From assembly GCA_017445995.1 (NCBI GenBank), contig JAFSRT010000024.1, positions 62,001 through 126,000 on the forward strand: a stretch of DNA of 64,000 nt, in the 5' to 3' direction. This DNA is from Clostridia bacterium. GTDB taxonomy: Bacteria > Bacillota > Clostridia > Christensenellales > Borkfalkiaceae. How positions within the stretch are numbered: position 1 is the first letter of the stretch; each line of letters starts with the position of its first letter. The notes beneath the pieces are model-generated. The model saw only the letters and a program-made list of their open reading frames with translations, had not been told where the DNA came from and ran no database searches. The position numbers and the translations under genes are program-made. Shown here one piece after another: positions 8,000 through 16,459 of the stretch.

Positions 8000-10390
8000 A
8001 TGAAAATAGGATTATTTGGAATAAGTTTTTCTAATGCGAATAAAGGAGTGTGTGCTTTGGCATACTCTTCTTTATTTGTTTTTGAACAGACTGCAAAACA
8101 ATTAAATATAAAAAACGAATACGTTCTATTTGCGGGAAGTGAAGAAACTGAAACTGATATCAGTATCGCAAAACAAAAGTTAAATATTGAGAACAGTAGT
8201 ATTTCTATTCAGTATTTAACGCATTTTTCCAAAAGACAGAATAGAAAGACTATTATTTCTCGAATTAAATCATGTGATGCAATAATTGACTTTACTGGTG
8301 GAGACAGTTTCTCCGATATTTATGGCGAAAAAAGATTTTTATTATATTCTTTATATAAATACATTGCAATTAAAAACAATATTCCTCTTATTCTTGCCCC
8401 GCAAACAATAGGTCCTTTTAAAAAGCATATAAATAAATGGATTGCTAAAAAAATAGTTAAAAAATCTTTTGTCACTATGGCAAGAGACGATATGTCGGCA
8501 GAATATACGAAAACTGCTTTAAAAAAGGAAGTAGTATCTTTAATCGACGTTGCTTTTTTCTTGCCGTTTGATAAAACCGCCGTTGATTTGTCGGCAGATA
8601 CAAAGAAAAAAATCGGTATCAATGTATCCGCACTTTTATGGAACGGTGGTTACAGTGGTAAAAATCAGTTTGAACTGTCGGTGGATTATAGACGTTTTAT
8701 TGAAGAAACCATATTAAAATTACATGACAAAGGATACTCTATTTATTTAATTCCGCACGTACTCGTGGAAAATGAATATGACTCAATTGAAAATGATTTA
8801 AACATTTGTAATATCTTAAAAGAGAAGTATCCTTTTTTAACGGTATCGCCTGCGTATTCAAATCCTGTGGATATAAAAAACTATATTTCTAATATGGATA
8901 TATTTTTAGGATCAAGAATGCACGCCACTATCGCGGGCATTTCATCAAAAACAAAAACCATTCCTGTTTCGTACAGTAGAAAGTTTGAGGGGCTTTTTAA
9001 TACAATAAATTATAATGTCGGTGTAAACTTAAAAACTCTGACTACGGAAGATGCAATACGAAAATTGTTGTCATATATTGAAGATGAAAAAGGTCTCAAA
9101 GAAGCCGTAGATAATACAAATGGAATAATAGAACACAGAAAAGAATTATTACTTGAAGAGTTTGTAACGATTTTTGATGCGTTCAATAAGGGATATAAAA
9201 ACAGTAAAGAGATAAAATATTACACTAAGTTTTGTACAGGATGCGGGGCGTGTAACAACAAAGGTGTTTTTTTGGCTAATAATAAAAAAGGATATTTAAG
9301 GCCGTATTTTTGTTCCGACGACAAAATTAACATATTAAAGGATATTTGCCCTTGCGTTAATTATAATGAAGAAAACTTTAAAAATAAAGAAGAAATCGTT
9401 TGGGGTAAATATAAAAACGTTTATCTTGGTTATTCTCGTGATAATGAATTACGTATGAAAGCGTCGTCAGGCGGAGTTATTACTCAAACAATATTGTATT
9501 TGTTAGAAGAAAAAAAGGTCGATTACGCTATTATGATTAAAGCGGACGATTATGACAAGACAAAAACGCAGACGATTATAACAGATAACGTTGACGAAAT
9601 AAAATCTTGTTGTGGTTCAAGATATTCTATATCTAATCCGCTTTATAAATTGCTTGCAAAACTTGATAAAAATAAGAAATACGTTTTTATTGGAAAACCA
9701 TGCGATGTTTTTGCGCTTAAAAATCTTATGAAAAAGGACGAAGAGTTACAGCGGGTTATACCTATAACGTTATCGTTTTTCTGTGCGGGGCTTCCAAGTC
9801 AAGACGCAAATAATAAACTTGTATCGACGCTTTTAGATGGAAAACAAACTGAAATTTGCGATTTAATATACCGTGGGAACGGTTGGCCTGGACAAGCGGA
9901 GATTGTGGATTTCAATAATAATCACTACACAATGTCTTATGAAAAGTCGTGGGGTGGTATCTTAGGTAGAGATACGCAAAATATTTGTAAGTTTTGCATG
10001 GACGGAACTGGCGAAAAAGCGGATATTGCATGTGGTGACGCTTGGTATACGGTAGACGGTAAACCAGATTTTACCGAAAGAGACGGCAGAAACATTATTT
10101 TTGCAAGAACGGATTGTGGCGATAGTATAATAAGATCCATGATAACAAAAGGATTATTGTCGGCCGAATTGCAAGAAGATTTTTATGATTATTTAAAGAC
10201 GATACAGCCGTGGCAGTTTAATAGAAAAACAACTATGGCAAGTAGAATAAAAGCATATAAACTATGCGGTAAAAAAGCGCCAAAGTATAATAAAAAGACG
10301 TTAAAGATGTCGCTTAAACTTGCAGATAAAAAACGCAGAAAAAAGATTTTTTTAGGAACGATAAAAAGGGCTTTAAAAAATAAAATATAA
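8000..10390 (+). CDS. Polysaccharide pyruvyl transferase fused to an FrhB-like iron-sulfur domain
   Basis: This 796-residue two-part protein joins families usually encoded separately. Residues about 1-390 form a polysaccharide pyruvyl transferase domain (start MKIGLFGISFSNANKG; late motif SRMHATIAGISSKT near 304-317). Residues about 405-720 form a coenzyme F420 hydrogenase beta-subunit-like domain. It begins with FCTGCGACNN (near 410) and ICPC, which look like iron-sulfur ligands, and continues with IGKPCDVFALK and NICKFCMDGTGEKADIACGDAW. The second family is common in capsule loci, with an unknown redox role. The ATG at 8000 is preferred to 7934 because the longer form overlaps the kinase gene, adds a lysine-rich tail and lacks a ribosome site; 8000 has gggaagaa upstream. 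Confidence 0.85.
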   Translation: MKIGLFGISFSNANKGVCALAYSSLFVFEQTAKQLNIKNEYVLFAGSEETETDISIAKQKLNIENSSISIQYLTHFSKRQNRKTIISRIKSCDAIIDFTGGDSFSDIYGEKRFLLYSLYKYIAIKNNIPLILAPQTIGPFKKHINKWIAKKIVKKSFVTMARDDMSAEYTKTALKKEVVSLIDVAFFLPFDKTAVDLSADTKKKIGINVSALLWNGGYSGKNQFELSVDYRRFIEETILKLHDKGYSIYLIPHVLVENEYDSIENDLNICNILKEKYPFLTVSPAYSNPVDIKNYISNMDIFLGSRMHATIAGISSKTKTIPVSYSRKFEGLFNTINYNVGVNLKTLTTEDAIRKLLSYIEDEKGLKEAVDNTNGIIEHRKELLLEEFVTIFDAFNKGYKNSKEIKYYTKFCTGCGACNNKGVFLANNKKGYLRPYFCSDDKINILKDICPCVNYNEENFKNKEEIVWGKYKNVYLGYSRDNELRMKASSGGVITQTILYLLEEKKVDYAIMIKADDYDKTKTQTIITDNVDEIKSCCGSRYSISNPLYKLLAKLDKNKKYVFIGKPCDVFALKNLMKKDEELQRVIPITLSFFCAGLPSQDANNKLVSTLLDGKQTEICDLIYRGNGWPGQAEIVDFNNNHYTMSYEKSWGGILGRDTQNICKFCMDGTGEKADIACGDAWYTVDGKPDFTERDGRNIIFARTDCGDSIIRSMITKGLLSAELQEDFYDYLKTIQPWQFNRKTTMASRIKAYKLCGKKAPKYNKKTLKMSLKLADKKRRKKIFLGTIKRALKNKI

Positions 10391-10429
10391 ATATTGTAAA
10401 AAATAAATAAGTATAGGTAGGAAGGATAA

Positions 10430-11140
10430 ATGATTATCGTTGATTTTCACTCGCATGTTTTACCTAATATGGATGACGGAAGCACGTCTACTTCGGAAAG
10501 TATACAAATGCTTAAAGAAATGAAAGGGCAAGGCGTTGATAAGGTGATTTTTTCTTCGCATTTTTATCCGTCTAGCGAACCTATGGATTACTTTTTGGAA
10601 CGCCGTGAAAAAAGGTTTGACGAATTAAAAAATTGTATCAATAATAATTCTATACCTGAAATCTACTTAGGTTCGGAAGTTGCTTACTTTAAGGGAATAA
10701 GTAAAGTTGAAAACCTAAAAGACCTATGTATTGAAGGGACAAATTATATACTTATTGAAATGCCTTTTATGGTTTGGAAATCCTTTGTTATTGAAGAATT
10801 ATACGATATCGTAGAAGACTATAATATAATTCCTATTCTTGCACATATCGAGTGTTTTTTTGAGTTCGGAAATAAAAAGGCTATAAAAAAGTTGGCAAAA
10901 GACGGATTTATAATGCAGTCTAACGCGTCGTTTTTCCTTGGGAAAGACAGTAAAACGGCGTTGTCTCTTTTAGAAGAAGGCGTAATTTCGGTTGTTGGGT
11001 CTGATAGCCATAATTTAACTACGAGAAAGCCTAATTTGGGGCTTGCGATAGAAGTTATAAAAAATAAAAACGAAAAATTACTTGCAAAATTATTTGATAA
11101 TAATCAAAAAATTATGAACGGTGCAAAAAAAAGAATATAG
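10430..11140 (+). CDS. cpsB: CpsB/YwqE-type manganese-dependent protein tyrosine phosphatase (PHP family)
   Basis: This 236-residue PHP-fold phosphatase starts with the metal-binding DFHSHVLPNMDDGS (residues 4-17). Later it shows ILAHIE near residue 142 and VVGSDSHN near residue 188, all expected metal ligands. It dephosphorylates the tyrosine tail of the CpsD kinase encoded at 7177, resetting the capsule assembly cycle. It is the last gene of the polysaccharide locus and is followed at once by a strong terminator. An aggaagga ribosome site precedes the ATG. In many streptococci cpsB comes first in the operon; here it comes last. Confidence 0.92.
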   Translation: MIIVDFHSHVLPNMDDGSTSTSESIQMLKEMKGQGVDKVIFSSHFYPSSEPMDYFLERREKRFDELKNCINNNSIPEIYLGSEVAYFKGISKVENLKDLCIEGTNYILIEMPFMVWKSFVIEELYDIVEDYNIIPILAHIECFFEFGNKKAIKKLAKDGFIMQSNASFFLGKDSKTALSLLEEGVISVVGSDSHNLTTRKPNLGLAIEVIKNKNEKLLAKLFDNNQKIMNGAKKRI

Positions 11141-11155
11141 AATAATAGTAAATAT

Positions 11156-11182
11156 AAAAGCCACGCGGAAGCGTGGCTTTTT
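11156..11182 (+). terminator. Intrinsic terminator of the capsule operon
   Basis: A GC-rich perfect stem (gccacgc / gcgtggc) with a GGAA loop is followed by a run of T, 16 bases after cpsB. Flanking A and T runs make it usable from both strands, so it may also end the convergent minus-strand TSCPD/DUF4364 unit. Confidence 0.93.
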
Positions 11183-11255
11183 ATAATTGCAAATATTATA
11201 TTTTAATTAAATAATCTATAATTTAATATATTATTTTCAAAACAATTTAGCGGTT

Positions 11256-11510
11256 TTATAACGAATTTTTTTCTTTGTATTCAATTAGGGCGGTTGCAAG
11301 TTGATCGCCACATGAAGTATTGCCACGGCATTGAATACCTTTTAAGAGTGATATAACTTCGTCGATATCTTTTCCTTCAACGAGTCTGCCTACTGCTTGC
11401 AGATTGCCGAGACACCCGCCGATAAATCTGACGGAAGTTACTTTATTGTCTTTCGTAACGTCAAATAATATTTGACGGGAACACGTTCCTTTTGTATTAT
11501 AAGTTTGCAT
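11256..11510 (-). CDS. TSCPD domain protein (TIGR03905 family)
   Basis: This 84-residue protein matches the small stand-alone TSCPD family of Bacillota. It contains KGTCSRQILFDV, GGCLGNLQAVGRLVEG and CRGNTSCGDQLATAL. The domain also occurs at the C-terminus of some B12-dependent ribonucleotide reductases, where the cysteines are thought to bind metal; the role of the free-standing form is unknown. An AAGGAGA ribosome site lies just upstream of the ATG on the minus strand. It follows the DUF4364 gene by 22 bases and is probably transcribed with it. Confidence 0.88.
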   Translation of the reverse strand: MQTYNTKGTCSRQILFDVTKDNKVTSVRFIGGCLGNLQAVGRLVEGKDIDEVISLLKGIQCRGNTSCGDQLATALIEYKEKNSL

Positions 11511-11532
11511 AATCGTTCTCCTTAAAATATTT

Positions 11533-12057
11533 TTAGTCTACGAGATTTTCGTAAAGATTGCGGTATACGTCTTCTGCTTTTTCGCCCCATTTTTTATAAA
11601 TATCTTTTGCCGTTTGCCTGTTTGGAACGACGAGTTTAAGTTCCAAAACCGGTTGAACAGGTTCGATTATTTTAAGATACACGGTATACGTGCCGTCTTT
11701 ATTCATAAAATAATCGGCTACGCATTCCTGTTTTCTTCTGTATTTTACCCTGTTGTTTTTGATAAACAACGATATTTCTTCGCGAACGGAAGCGGGGATT
11801 TTAACGAAGAAACTTGCAAGGCATATTCTTCCTTCGGGCGTGATAGAATACAGCGGTTCACCCGAACTACTGATGTTATAAATCCACTTATCGTCGACAA
11901 GTTGAGATAAGATAGGCTGACAGTCCATATAAGCGAGCCAGTTGTTAGATGAACAGCACATATCAAGCACCGTGTTTTCGGACAACGGAACTTCCATTTT
12001 GTCGAATACGAATAAGAGTATTAACTTGTTTAAGGAAGAATCTCCTTTAACCTGCAT
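11533..12057 (-). CDS. DUF4364 family protein
   Basis: This 174-residue protein has the order typical of DUF4364. An N-terminal winged-helix-like half (NKLILLFVFDKMEVPLSEN, then LVDDKWIYNI and YSITPEGR) is followed by a mixed alpha/beta half. The family is widespread in Clostridia and is usually considered a possible transcription regulator; no target is known. A GGAG ribosome site and a clear promoter (12088-12115) precede it. The promoter region is shared with a divergent unknown gene. Confidence 0.85.
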   Translation of the reverse strand: MQVKGDSSLNKLILLFVFDKMEVPLSENTVLDMCCSSNNWLAYMDCQPILSQLVDDKWIYNISSSGEPLYSITPEGRICLASFFVKIPASVREEISLFIKNNRVKYRRKQECVADYFMNKDGTYTVYLKIIEPVQPVLELKLVVPNRQTAKDIYKKWGEKAEDVYRNLYENLVD

Positions 12058-12087
12058 ACTACAAAATCTCCATTATACTTCTAATTC

Positions 12088-12115
12088 ATTATAACATAAA
12101 ATAAAAATTTGTAAA
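12088..12115 (-). promoter_or_regulatory. Sigma-A promoter for DUF4364-TSCPD
   Basis: Read on the minus strand, TTTACA and TATAAT are separated by 16 bases, about 30 bases before the DUF4364 start. Confidence 0.75.
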
Positions 12116-12153
12116 CATCTTTAAGGTTTTTTTATTAAAATGCATAAAAAAAG

Positions 12154-12182
12154 TTTATTATGGCGGATATTTATGGTATAAT
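12154..12182 (+). promoter_or_regulatory. Sigma-A promoter for the 12215-13535 genes
   Basis: TTTATT and TATAAT are separated by exactly 17 bases, with a TGG just before the -10 box, 32 bases upstream of the ATG at 12215. It is divergent to the DUF4364 promoter. Confidence 0.75.
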
Positions 12183-12214
12183 TATAAAGAAAAACGGGGG
12201 AAAACGGGTGGATT

Positions 12215-13024
12215 ATGACGAAGCGTGAAGAATTGGAAATATTTATCGCTAAATCGGAAGATTTAATTCAAAGTAAATATATTCTTGCCGACGTAAAAAT
12301 CGCAGGGCTACTTAAAGCGATTGCTGTATCGGAAACACTTTTGGCACTCTTTAAGAACTGCCTGTCCGATTACGATTATTATAAGGCGCAAAAGACCTAT
12401 TTAACGAAGAGTAATTTTTCGGATACGCGGGGCGAATTTATTTTGCCGTCGTCGAGTAAAGAACTTCTGGCGTTTGTTTTTAGCACTCTTATCGATATCG
12501 ACGCGAAAAAGATATTATTAAACGAATTTTTAGATAAATATTTTTACGTTGACGGCAGTTCGTATTCTTCTTATAATCTGTTTATTAACTCAATGATAAA
12601 ACCTTTTGCCGATACCGTTATATCGCTTATGGAAAGCGTGTTGGACGGCAAGTTGCAAGACCCTGTCGAAGCGTTTACAGAAGAAGAACAAAAACGCGAA
12701 CAGGAAGCGGAAGATAAGAGAAAGCAACTCCAAAAAGAAAGGGAAATATCAAAAAAGAAATACGGCGAAAGCGTTAAGGCGTTAAAAGAAATACTTTTAA
12801 TCGATAAAAAGAAAGTCAAAGAAAAGAACTTTAATTCAGAAGAAAAAGAGAGATTGACGCTTATTATCGATATGCTTGCAAACGTTATCGACAGTTGCGA
12901 TAGGGACGCTATAATTTACGCGTATTCGGCGTACTATTACGCGGTTAAATCGCATCAACTTCTGTTTTTTAAGCGCATTAAAAAAACTAAAAAATATATT
13001 CTGGACGTAATAAATGAAATTTGA
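12215..13024 (+). CDS. Conserved-context hypothetical protein with charged central helix
   Basis: I do not recognise this 269-residue protein. It is soluble and mostly helical by composition. A strongly charged segment rich in Glu, Lys, Gln and Arg (about residues 150-190) is likely a coiled coil or long helix between two helical lobes. No catalytic motif is visible. It has its own promoter and a gggtgg ribosome site. It overlaps the Nudix gene by 11 bases, so both are made from one message. Its codon use matches the core genome, not the capsule locus. Confidence 0.7.
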   Translation: MTKREELEIFIAKSEDLIQSKYILADVKIAGLLKAIAVSETLLALFKNCLSDYDYYKAQKTYLTKSNFSDTRGEFILPSSSKELLAFVFSTLIDIDAKKILLNEFLDKYFYVDGSSYSSYNLFINSMIKPFADTVISLMESVLDGKLQDPVEAFTEEEQKREQEAEDKRKQLQKEREISKKKYGESVKALKEILLIDKKKVKEKNFNSEEKERLTLIIDMLANVIDSCDRDAIIYAYSAYYYAVKSHQLLFFKRIKKTKKYILDVINEI

Positions 13025-13535
13025 AGAAAAGACCGAAAAGATAAATTACGTTTTCCGCGGTAATCTTCTTACCGTAAGGCAGGACGACGTTATTTTGCCG
13101 AACGGCAAACCCGCAAAGCGTGAAATAATAGAACATAGCGGTGGCGCGGGGATTTACTGTGAAAAGGACGGTAAGATTTTACTCGTTAATCAGTTCCGAT
13201 ATCCTTATAAAGAAAACGTGTGGGAAATACCGGCGGGTAAAATAAATAAAGGCGAAGACCCGAAGGAAACCGCAATACGGGAATTATCGGAAGAAGGCGG
13301 AGTGGAAGCGGAAGAAATAACGCTTTTATTCAAGGTGTATCCGACCCCCGGTTATACGCAGGAAATAACGTATATTTATAAGGCGGATAAGATAAAGAGT
13401 TCGACAATGCATTTAGACGAAGACGAGTTTTTATCTGCACAATGGATAGAAAAAGACCAAGTTAAAAAGATGATAGAAAACGGCGAGATAAAGGACGCGA
13501 AGACGCTTATTGCACTTCTTCACGAATTGAAATAA
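13014..13535 (+). CDS. Nudix hydrolase, ADP-ribose pyrophosphatase type
   Basis: This 173-residue protein has a perfect Nudix box (G-x5-E-x7-RELSEEGGV, residues about 75-97) that binds Mg and the diphosphate. Upstream, VNQFRYPYKENVWEIPAGK is the ADP-ribose pyrophosphatase signature, and TPGYTQEITYIY follows the box as usual. It should cleave ADP-ribose to AMP and ribose 5-phosphate, clearing a reactive NAD breakdown product in the cytoplasm. It overlaps the upstream unknown gene by 11 bases. typA follows after 35 bases. Confidence 0.9.
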   Translation: MKFEEKTEKINYVFRGNLLTVRQDDVILPNGKPAKREIIEHSGGAGIYCEKDGKILLVNQFRYPYKENVWEIPAGKINKGEDPKETAIRELSEEGGVEAEEITLLFKVYPTPGYTQEITYIYKADKIKSSTMHLDEDEFLSAQWIEKDQVKKMIENGEIKDAKTLIALLHELK

Positions 13536-13570
13536 AAAATACATACTACACTAAAACAGAAGGTAATACG

Positions 13571-15394
13571 GTGAAAAGGACAGATGTTAGAAACGTTGCG
13601 ATAATAGCGCACGTTGACCACGGCAAGACGACGTTAGTAAACGAATTATTAAAACAAGGCGGAATATTCAGAGAAAATCAGGAAGTTCAGGATAGGGTTA
13701 TGGACTCTGGCGATTTGGAACGCGAAAGGGGAATAACTATCCTTGCAAAGAACACTTCCGTTTTTTATAAAGGCGTTAAAATAAATATCGTAGATACGCC
13801 GGGGCACGCCGATTTCGGCGGAGAAGTAGAACGCGTTTTGAAAATGGTAAATGGCGTTCTCGTTCTTGTAGACGCGTGCGAAGGGCCTATGCCACAGACC
13901 CGTTTCGTTATGCAGAAGGCGTTGGAACTTAATCATAAACTCATTATCGTCGTAAATAAGATAGACAGACCCGACGCGCGCCTTTCGGAAGTTCAGGACG
14001 AAATATTAGAACTTTTATTCGACTTAAACGCTTCCGACGAACAGATAGACAGTCCTATAATTTTCTGTTCGGGCAGGGAAGGAACGGCGACGAAAGACTA
14101 TCACGAACAAGGTAAGGACTTAACACCGCTTTTTGAAGAAATAATCAACTATTTCGAACCGCAGGAAGTCGACGAAGAAGGACCTTTCCAAATGCTGGTT
14201 TCGTCAATCGACTATAACGAATACGTAGGCAGGATAGGTATAGGCAGAATAGAACGTGGCAAAGCGACGGTAAATCAGGACGTAGGGACTTGTAATTACA
14301 ACGTAAGCGGAAAAGAACAGAAAGGTAAACTCGTTACCATATACCAGATAGAAGGATTAAACAGAGTTCCCGTCGAAAGCGCGAAAGCGGGCGATATAGT
14401 GTGCATATCGGGGCTTGAAAATATCTCGATAGGCGATACCGTGTGCGATTTAAGTAAGATTGAACCCGTGCCTTTCGTTAAGATTTCCGAACCGACGGTT
14501 GAAATGACGTTTTCGGTAAACGACAGTCCGTTCGCGGGAAAAGAAGGCAAGTTCGTTACGACCAGACACCTGCGCGACAGACTTTTTAAGGAAATGTTAA
14601 AGGACGTTTCACTTCGCGTAGAAGAAACGGATTCCGCCGACTCGTACAGGGTTTGCGGGCGCGGTGAAATGCACCTTTCTATTTTAATTGAAACTATGCG
14701 ACGCGGTGGATACGAGTTTCAGGTCGGTGCGCCGAAAGTTATGTATAAAAAGGACGGCGATAAGTTATTAGAACCGATTGAAAAACTCGTAGTCGACGTT
14801 CCCGAAGATAAAACGGGTCCGATTTTTTCGGCAATGGGTGTAAGAAAAGGCGAACTGTTGCAAATGGAAAATATCGGGTCGAGAATAAGATTAGAGTTTA
14901 AAATCCCTGCAAGGGGACTGTTCGGTTATAAATCGCAGTTTTTAACGGATACCCGTGGCGAAGGCGTTTTCAATACGATATTTTACGGGTACGAAGAATA
15001 TAAGGGCGATATCGAAAGAAGGACGACGGGGTCTCTCGTGGCGTTTGAAACGGGCGAATCGGTAACGTACGGGCTTTTTAACGCGCAAGGCAGGGGTCAG
15101 TTGTTCATAGGTGCAGGCGTTCCCGTGTACGAAGGTATGATTGTCGGCGTATCGCCAAAGAACGAAGATATTGTAGTCAACGTATGCAAGAAAAAGCACT
15201 TGACGAATACGCGTGCCGCAGGGTCGGACGACGCGTTAAGGCTGGAAACCCCGAAGATAATGTCGCTTGAAGAAGCGATGGAATTTATCGCGGACGACGA
15301 ACTTCTTGAAATTACGCCGAAAAATATCAGAATAAGGAAAAAGACGTTAAATACCGAAATGCGTGCAAAGAGAAAGGCGCACGGGCTTGAATAG
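13571..15394 (+). CDS. typA: Ribosome-associated translational GTPase TypA/BipA
   Basis: This 607-residue protein is full length for TypA. GTPase motifs are G1 [10 protein letters not shown] (about residues 13-22), the switch region [15 protein letters not shown] (near 77) and NKIDR (near 131). Domain II, EF-G-like domains and the family-specific C-terminal domain ([14 protein letters not shown]) follow. It binds the 70S ribosome and helps assembly of the large subunit, mainly under stress or cold. Translation starts at a GTG (13571) after a gaaggt site. A strong terminator follows at 15421. Confidence 0.97.
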   Translation: MKRTDVRNVAIIAHVDHGKTTLVNELLKQGGIFRENQEVQDRVMDSGDLERERGITILAKNTSVFYKGVKINIVDTPGHADFGGEVERVLKMVNGVLVLVDACEGPMPQTRFVMQKALELNHKLIIVVNKIDRPDARLSEVQDEILELLFDLNASDEQIDSPIIFCSGREGTATKDYHEQGKDLTPLFEEIINYFEPQEVDEEGPFQMLVSSIDYNEYVGRIGIGRIERGKATVNQDVGTCNYNVSGKEQKGKLVTIYQIEGLNRVPVESAKAGDIVCISGLENISIGDTVCDLSKIEPVPFVKISEPTVEMTFSVNDSPFAGKEGKFVTTRHLRDRLFKEMLKDVSLRVEETDSADSYRVCGRGEMHLSILIETMRRGGYEFQVGAPKVMYKKDGDKLLEPIEKLVVDVPEDKTGPIFSAMGVRKGELLQMENIGSRIRLEFKIPARGLFGYKSQFLTDTRGEGVFNTIFYGYEEYKGDIERRTTGSLVAFETGESVTYGLFNAQGRGQLFIGAGVPVYEGMIVGVSPKNEDIVVNVCKKKHLTNTRAAGSDDALRLETPKIMSLEEAMEFIADDELLEITPKNIRIRKKTLNTEMRAKRKAHGLE

Positions 15395-15420
15395 TCATAA
15401 ATAAAAAAGATAAAAATAAA

Positions 15421-15456
15421 AAGCGAAACACAGAAAAACCGTGTTTCGCTTTTTTA
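15421..15456. terminator. Bidirectional terminator between typA and a small minus-strand gene
   Basis: The 11-base stem aagcgaaacac / gtgtttcgctt has a 9-base loop and a T run. It lies between convergent genes and has an A-rich left flank, so it can serve both. Confidence 0.93.
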
Positions 15457-15472
15457 CGTTTTTTGCTTATTC

Positions 15473-15670
15473 TTATTTGCAACCGCAACCGAAGTTGCCG
15501 AATAAGTTGCCGTTTTTAGAACAATAGCAAACCAAAAGAAGGGCAAGCGGAATACAGTAGCAACTGTTAAAAATACCGTTTAAGCACCCGTTTTTGGCAA
15601 GGCAGAGTATTAAAAGGATAATTAAAACCCATAAGCAGCAGTTATTGCCGCCGAAATCAAAACCGTTCAT
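15473..15670 (-). CDS. Small cysteine-rich hydrophobic protein
   Basis: This 65-residue product is almost entirely hydrophobic, with nine cysteines (NCCLWVLIILLILCLAKNGC, CYC, CYC, then a CGCK end) and glycine/asparagine-rich ends. It looks like two short membrane helices. A strong GGAGG ribosome site precedes the ATG, which argues that this is a real gene. Its composition resembles small Cys/Gly-rich spore-coat-associated peptides of Clostridia, but I cannot assign it to a family. Confidence 0.65.
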   Translation of the reverse strand: MNGFDFGGNNCCLWVLIILLILCLAKNGCLNGIFNSCYCIPLALLLVCYCSKNGNLFGNFGCGCK

Positions 15671-15790
15671 AAAACCTCCATAGTGTTTCTTAAACTTCTG
15701 CCTATGTAGTTTTTTTTAAGTGGCAGAAGATATTCTATTATCAATATATTGTTATTTATATAAAAATGTTACAAATAAGATTTATTTTAA

Positions 15791-15819
15791 TTGCTAAAAT
15801 ATATAAAAAGTGTTAAAAT
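15791..15819 (+). promoter_or_regulatory. Sigma-A promoter for the ECF S-component/coaX/hom unit
   Basis: TTGCTA and TAAAAT are separated by 17 bases. The resulting leader of about 75 bases contains two possible hairpins before the GGAGG ribosome site. Confidence 0.65.
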
Positions 15820-15898
15820 ACAGTAAAGAATATAATAAAATATTTCTTTAATTAGGAAAACGGATATTGTAATTAAACAAATCCGATTGGAGGATTAA

Positions 15899-16456
15899 AT
15901 GGAAAAGAGTTCAAAAACCGTTGCTTTTATCGGCATTATGGGCGCGTTGGTATTCGTAGTACTTTTTTTGGAAACGTACGTTTTCGGCGTGCTTATTCCT
16001 ATCGCGCCGCCTTGTTTTCTTTCTATTTCCGTGGCGATAACGATTTCGCTTTTTAAGGGAAAGAAAACTATGTTTATCGGCGGAACGATTTTAGGCGTTT
16101 GTTCGCTGATTATAGCGTTCATTATCGGAAACCCCGCGTTTATTTTCCCTTGGATATCGGTTTTGCCGAGAGTTTTTATAGGGGTCGTTGCGTATTACGT
16201 TAGCGTTCTTATCAGGCGTTTTACGTTTAACTCGCAAAAGGTATTCGTTAAAGATTATCTGCCGTACGTTATCGGTGCGGTTTTCGGCGTTATAACCAAC
16301 ACGGTTTTAACGTTATCGAGTTTATTGATTTTTAAGTTTATCGGTATAGAGACGGTAGTGGCGACCTTTATTGCGATTAACTTCCCGTTAGAAGTGGTTT
16401 TAAGCGCGATATTAGTTCCGATTTTAATTAACGCGGTAAATAAGGTCAGGTGGTAA
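15899..16456 (+). CDS. ECF transporter S component, probably pantothenate-specific (PanT-like)
   Basis: This 185-residue protein has five to six membrane helices. It has the short N-terminal helix and Ala/Gly-rich turn (KTVAFIGIMGALVFVVLF) typical of ECF substrate-binding subunits. These partner with the shared EcfA/A'/T module, whose genes are not in this window. The next gene, three bases downstream, is pantothenate kinase, so pantothenate is the most likely cargo; this is context inference. It starts after a textbook GGAGG site. The neighbouring function would trap imported vitamin by phosphorylation. Confidence 0.75.
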   Translation: MEKSSKTVAFIGIMGALVFVVLFLETYVFGVLIPIAPPCFLSISVAITISLFKGKKTMFIGGTILGVCSLIIAFIIGNPAFIFPWISVLPRVFIGVVAYYVSVLIRRFTFNSQKVFVKDYLPYVIGAVFGVITNTVLTLSSLLIFKFIGIETVVATFIAINFPLEVVLSAILVPILINAVNKVRW

Positions 16457-16459
16457 ATA

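Noticed and set aside
8320..8622. Minus-strand 100-codon open frame within the pyruvyl transferase gene
   Set aside because: It is antisense to a clearly conserved domain and has a hydrophobic, low-information product typical of shadow frames in AT-rich DNA.
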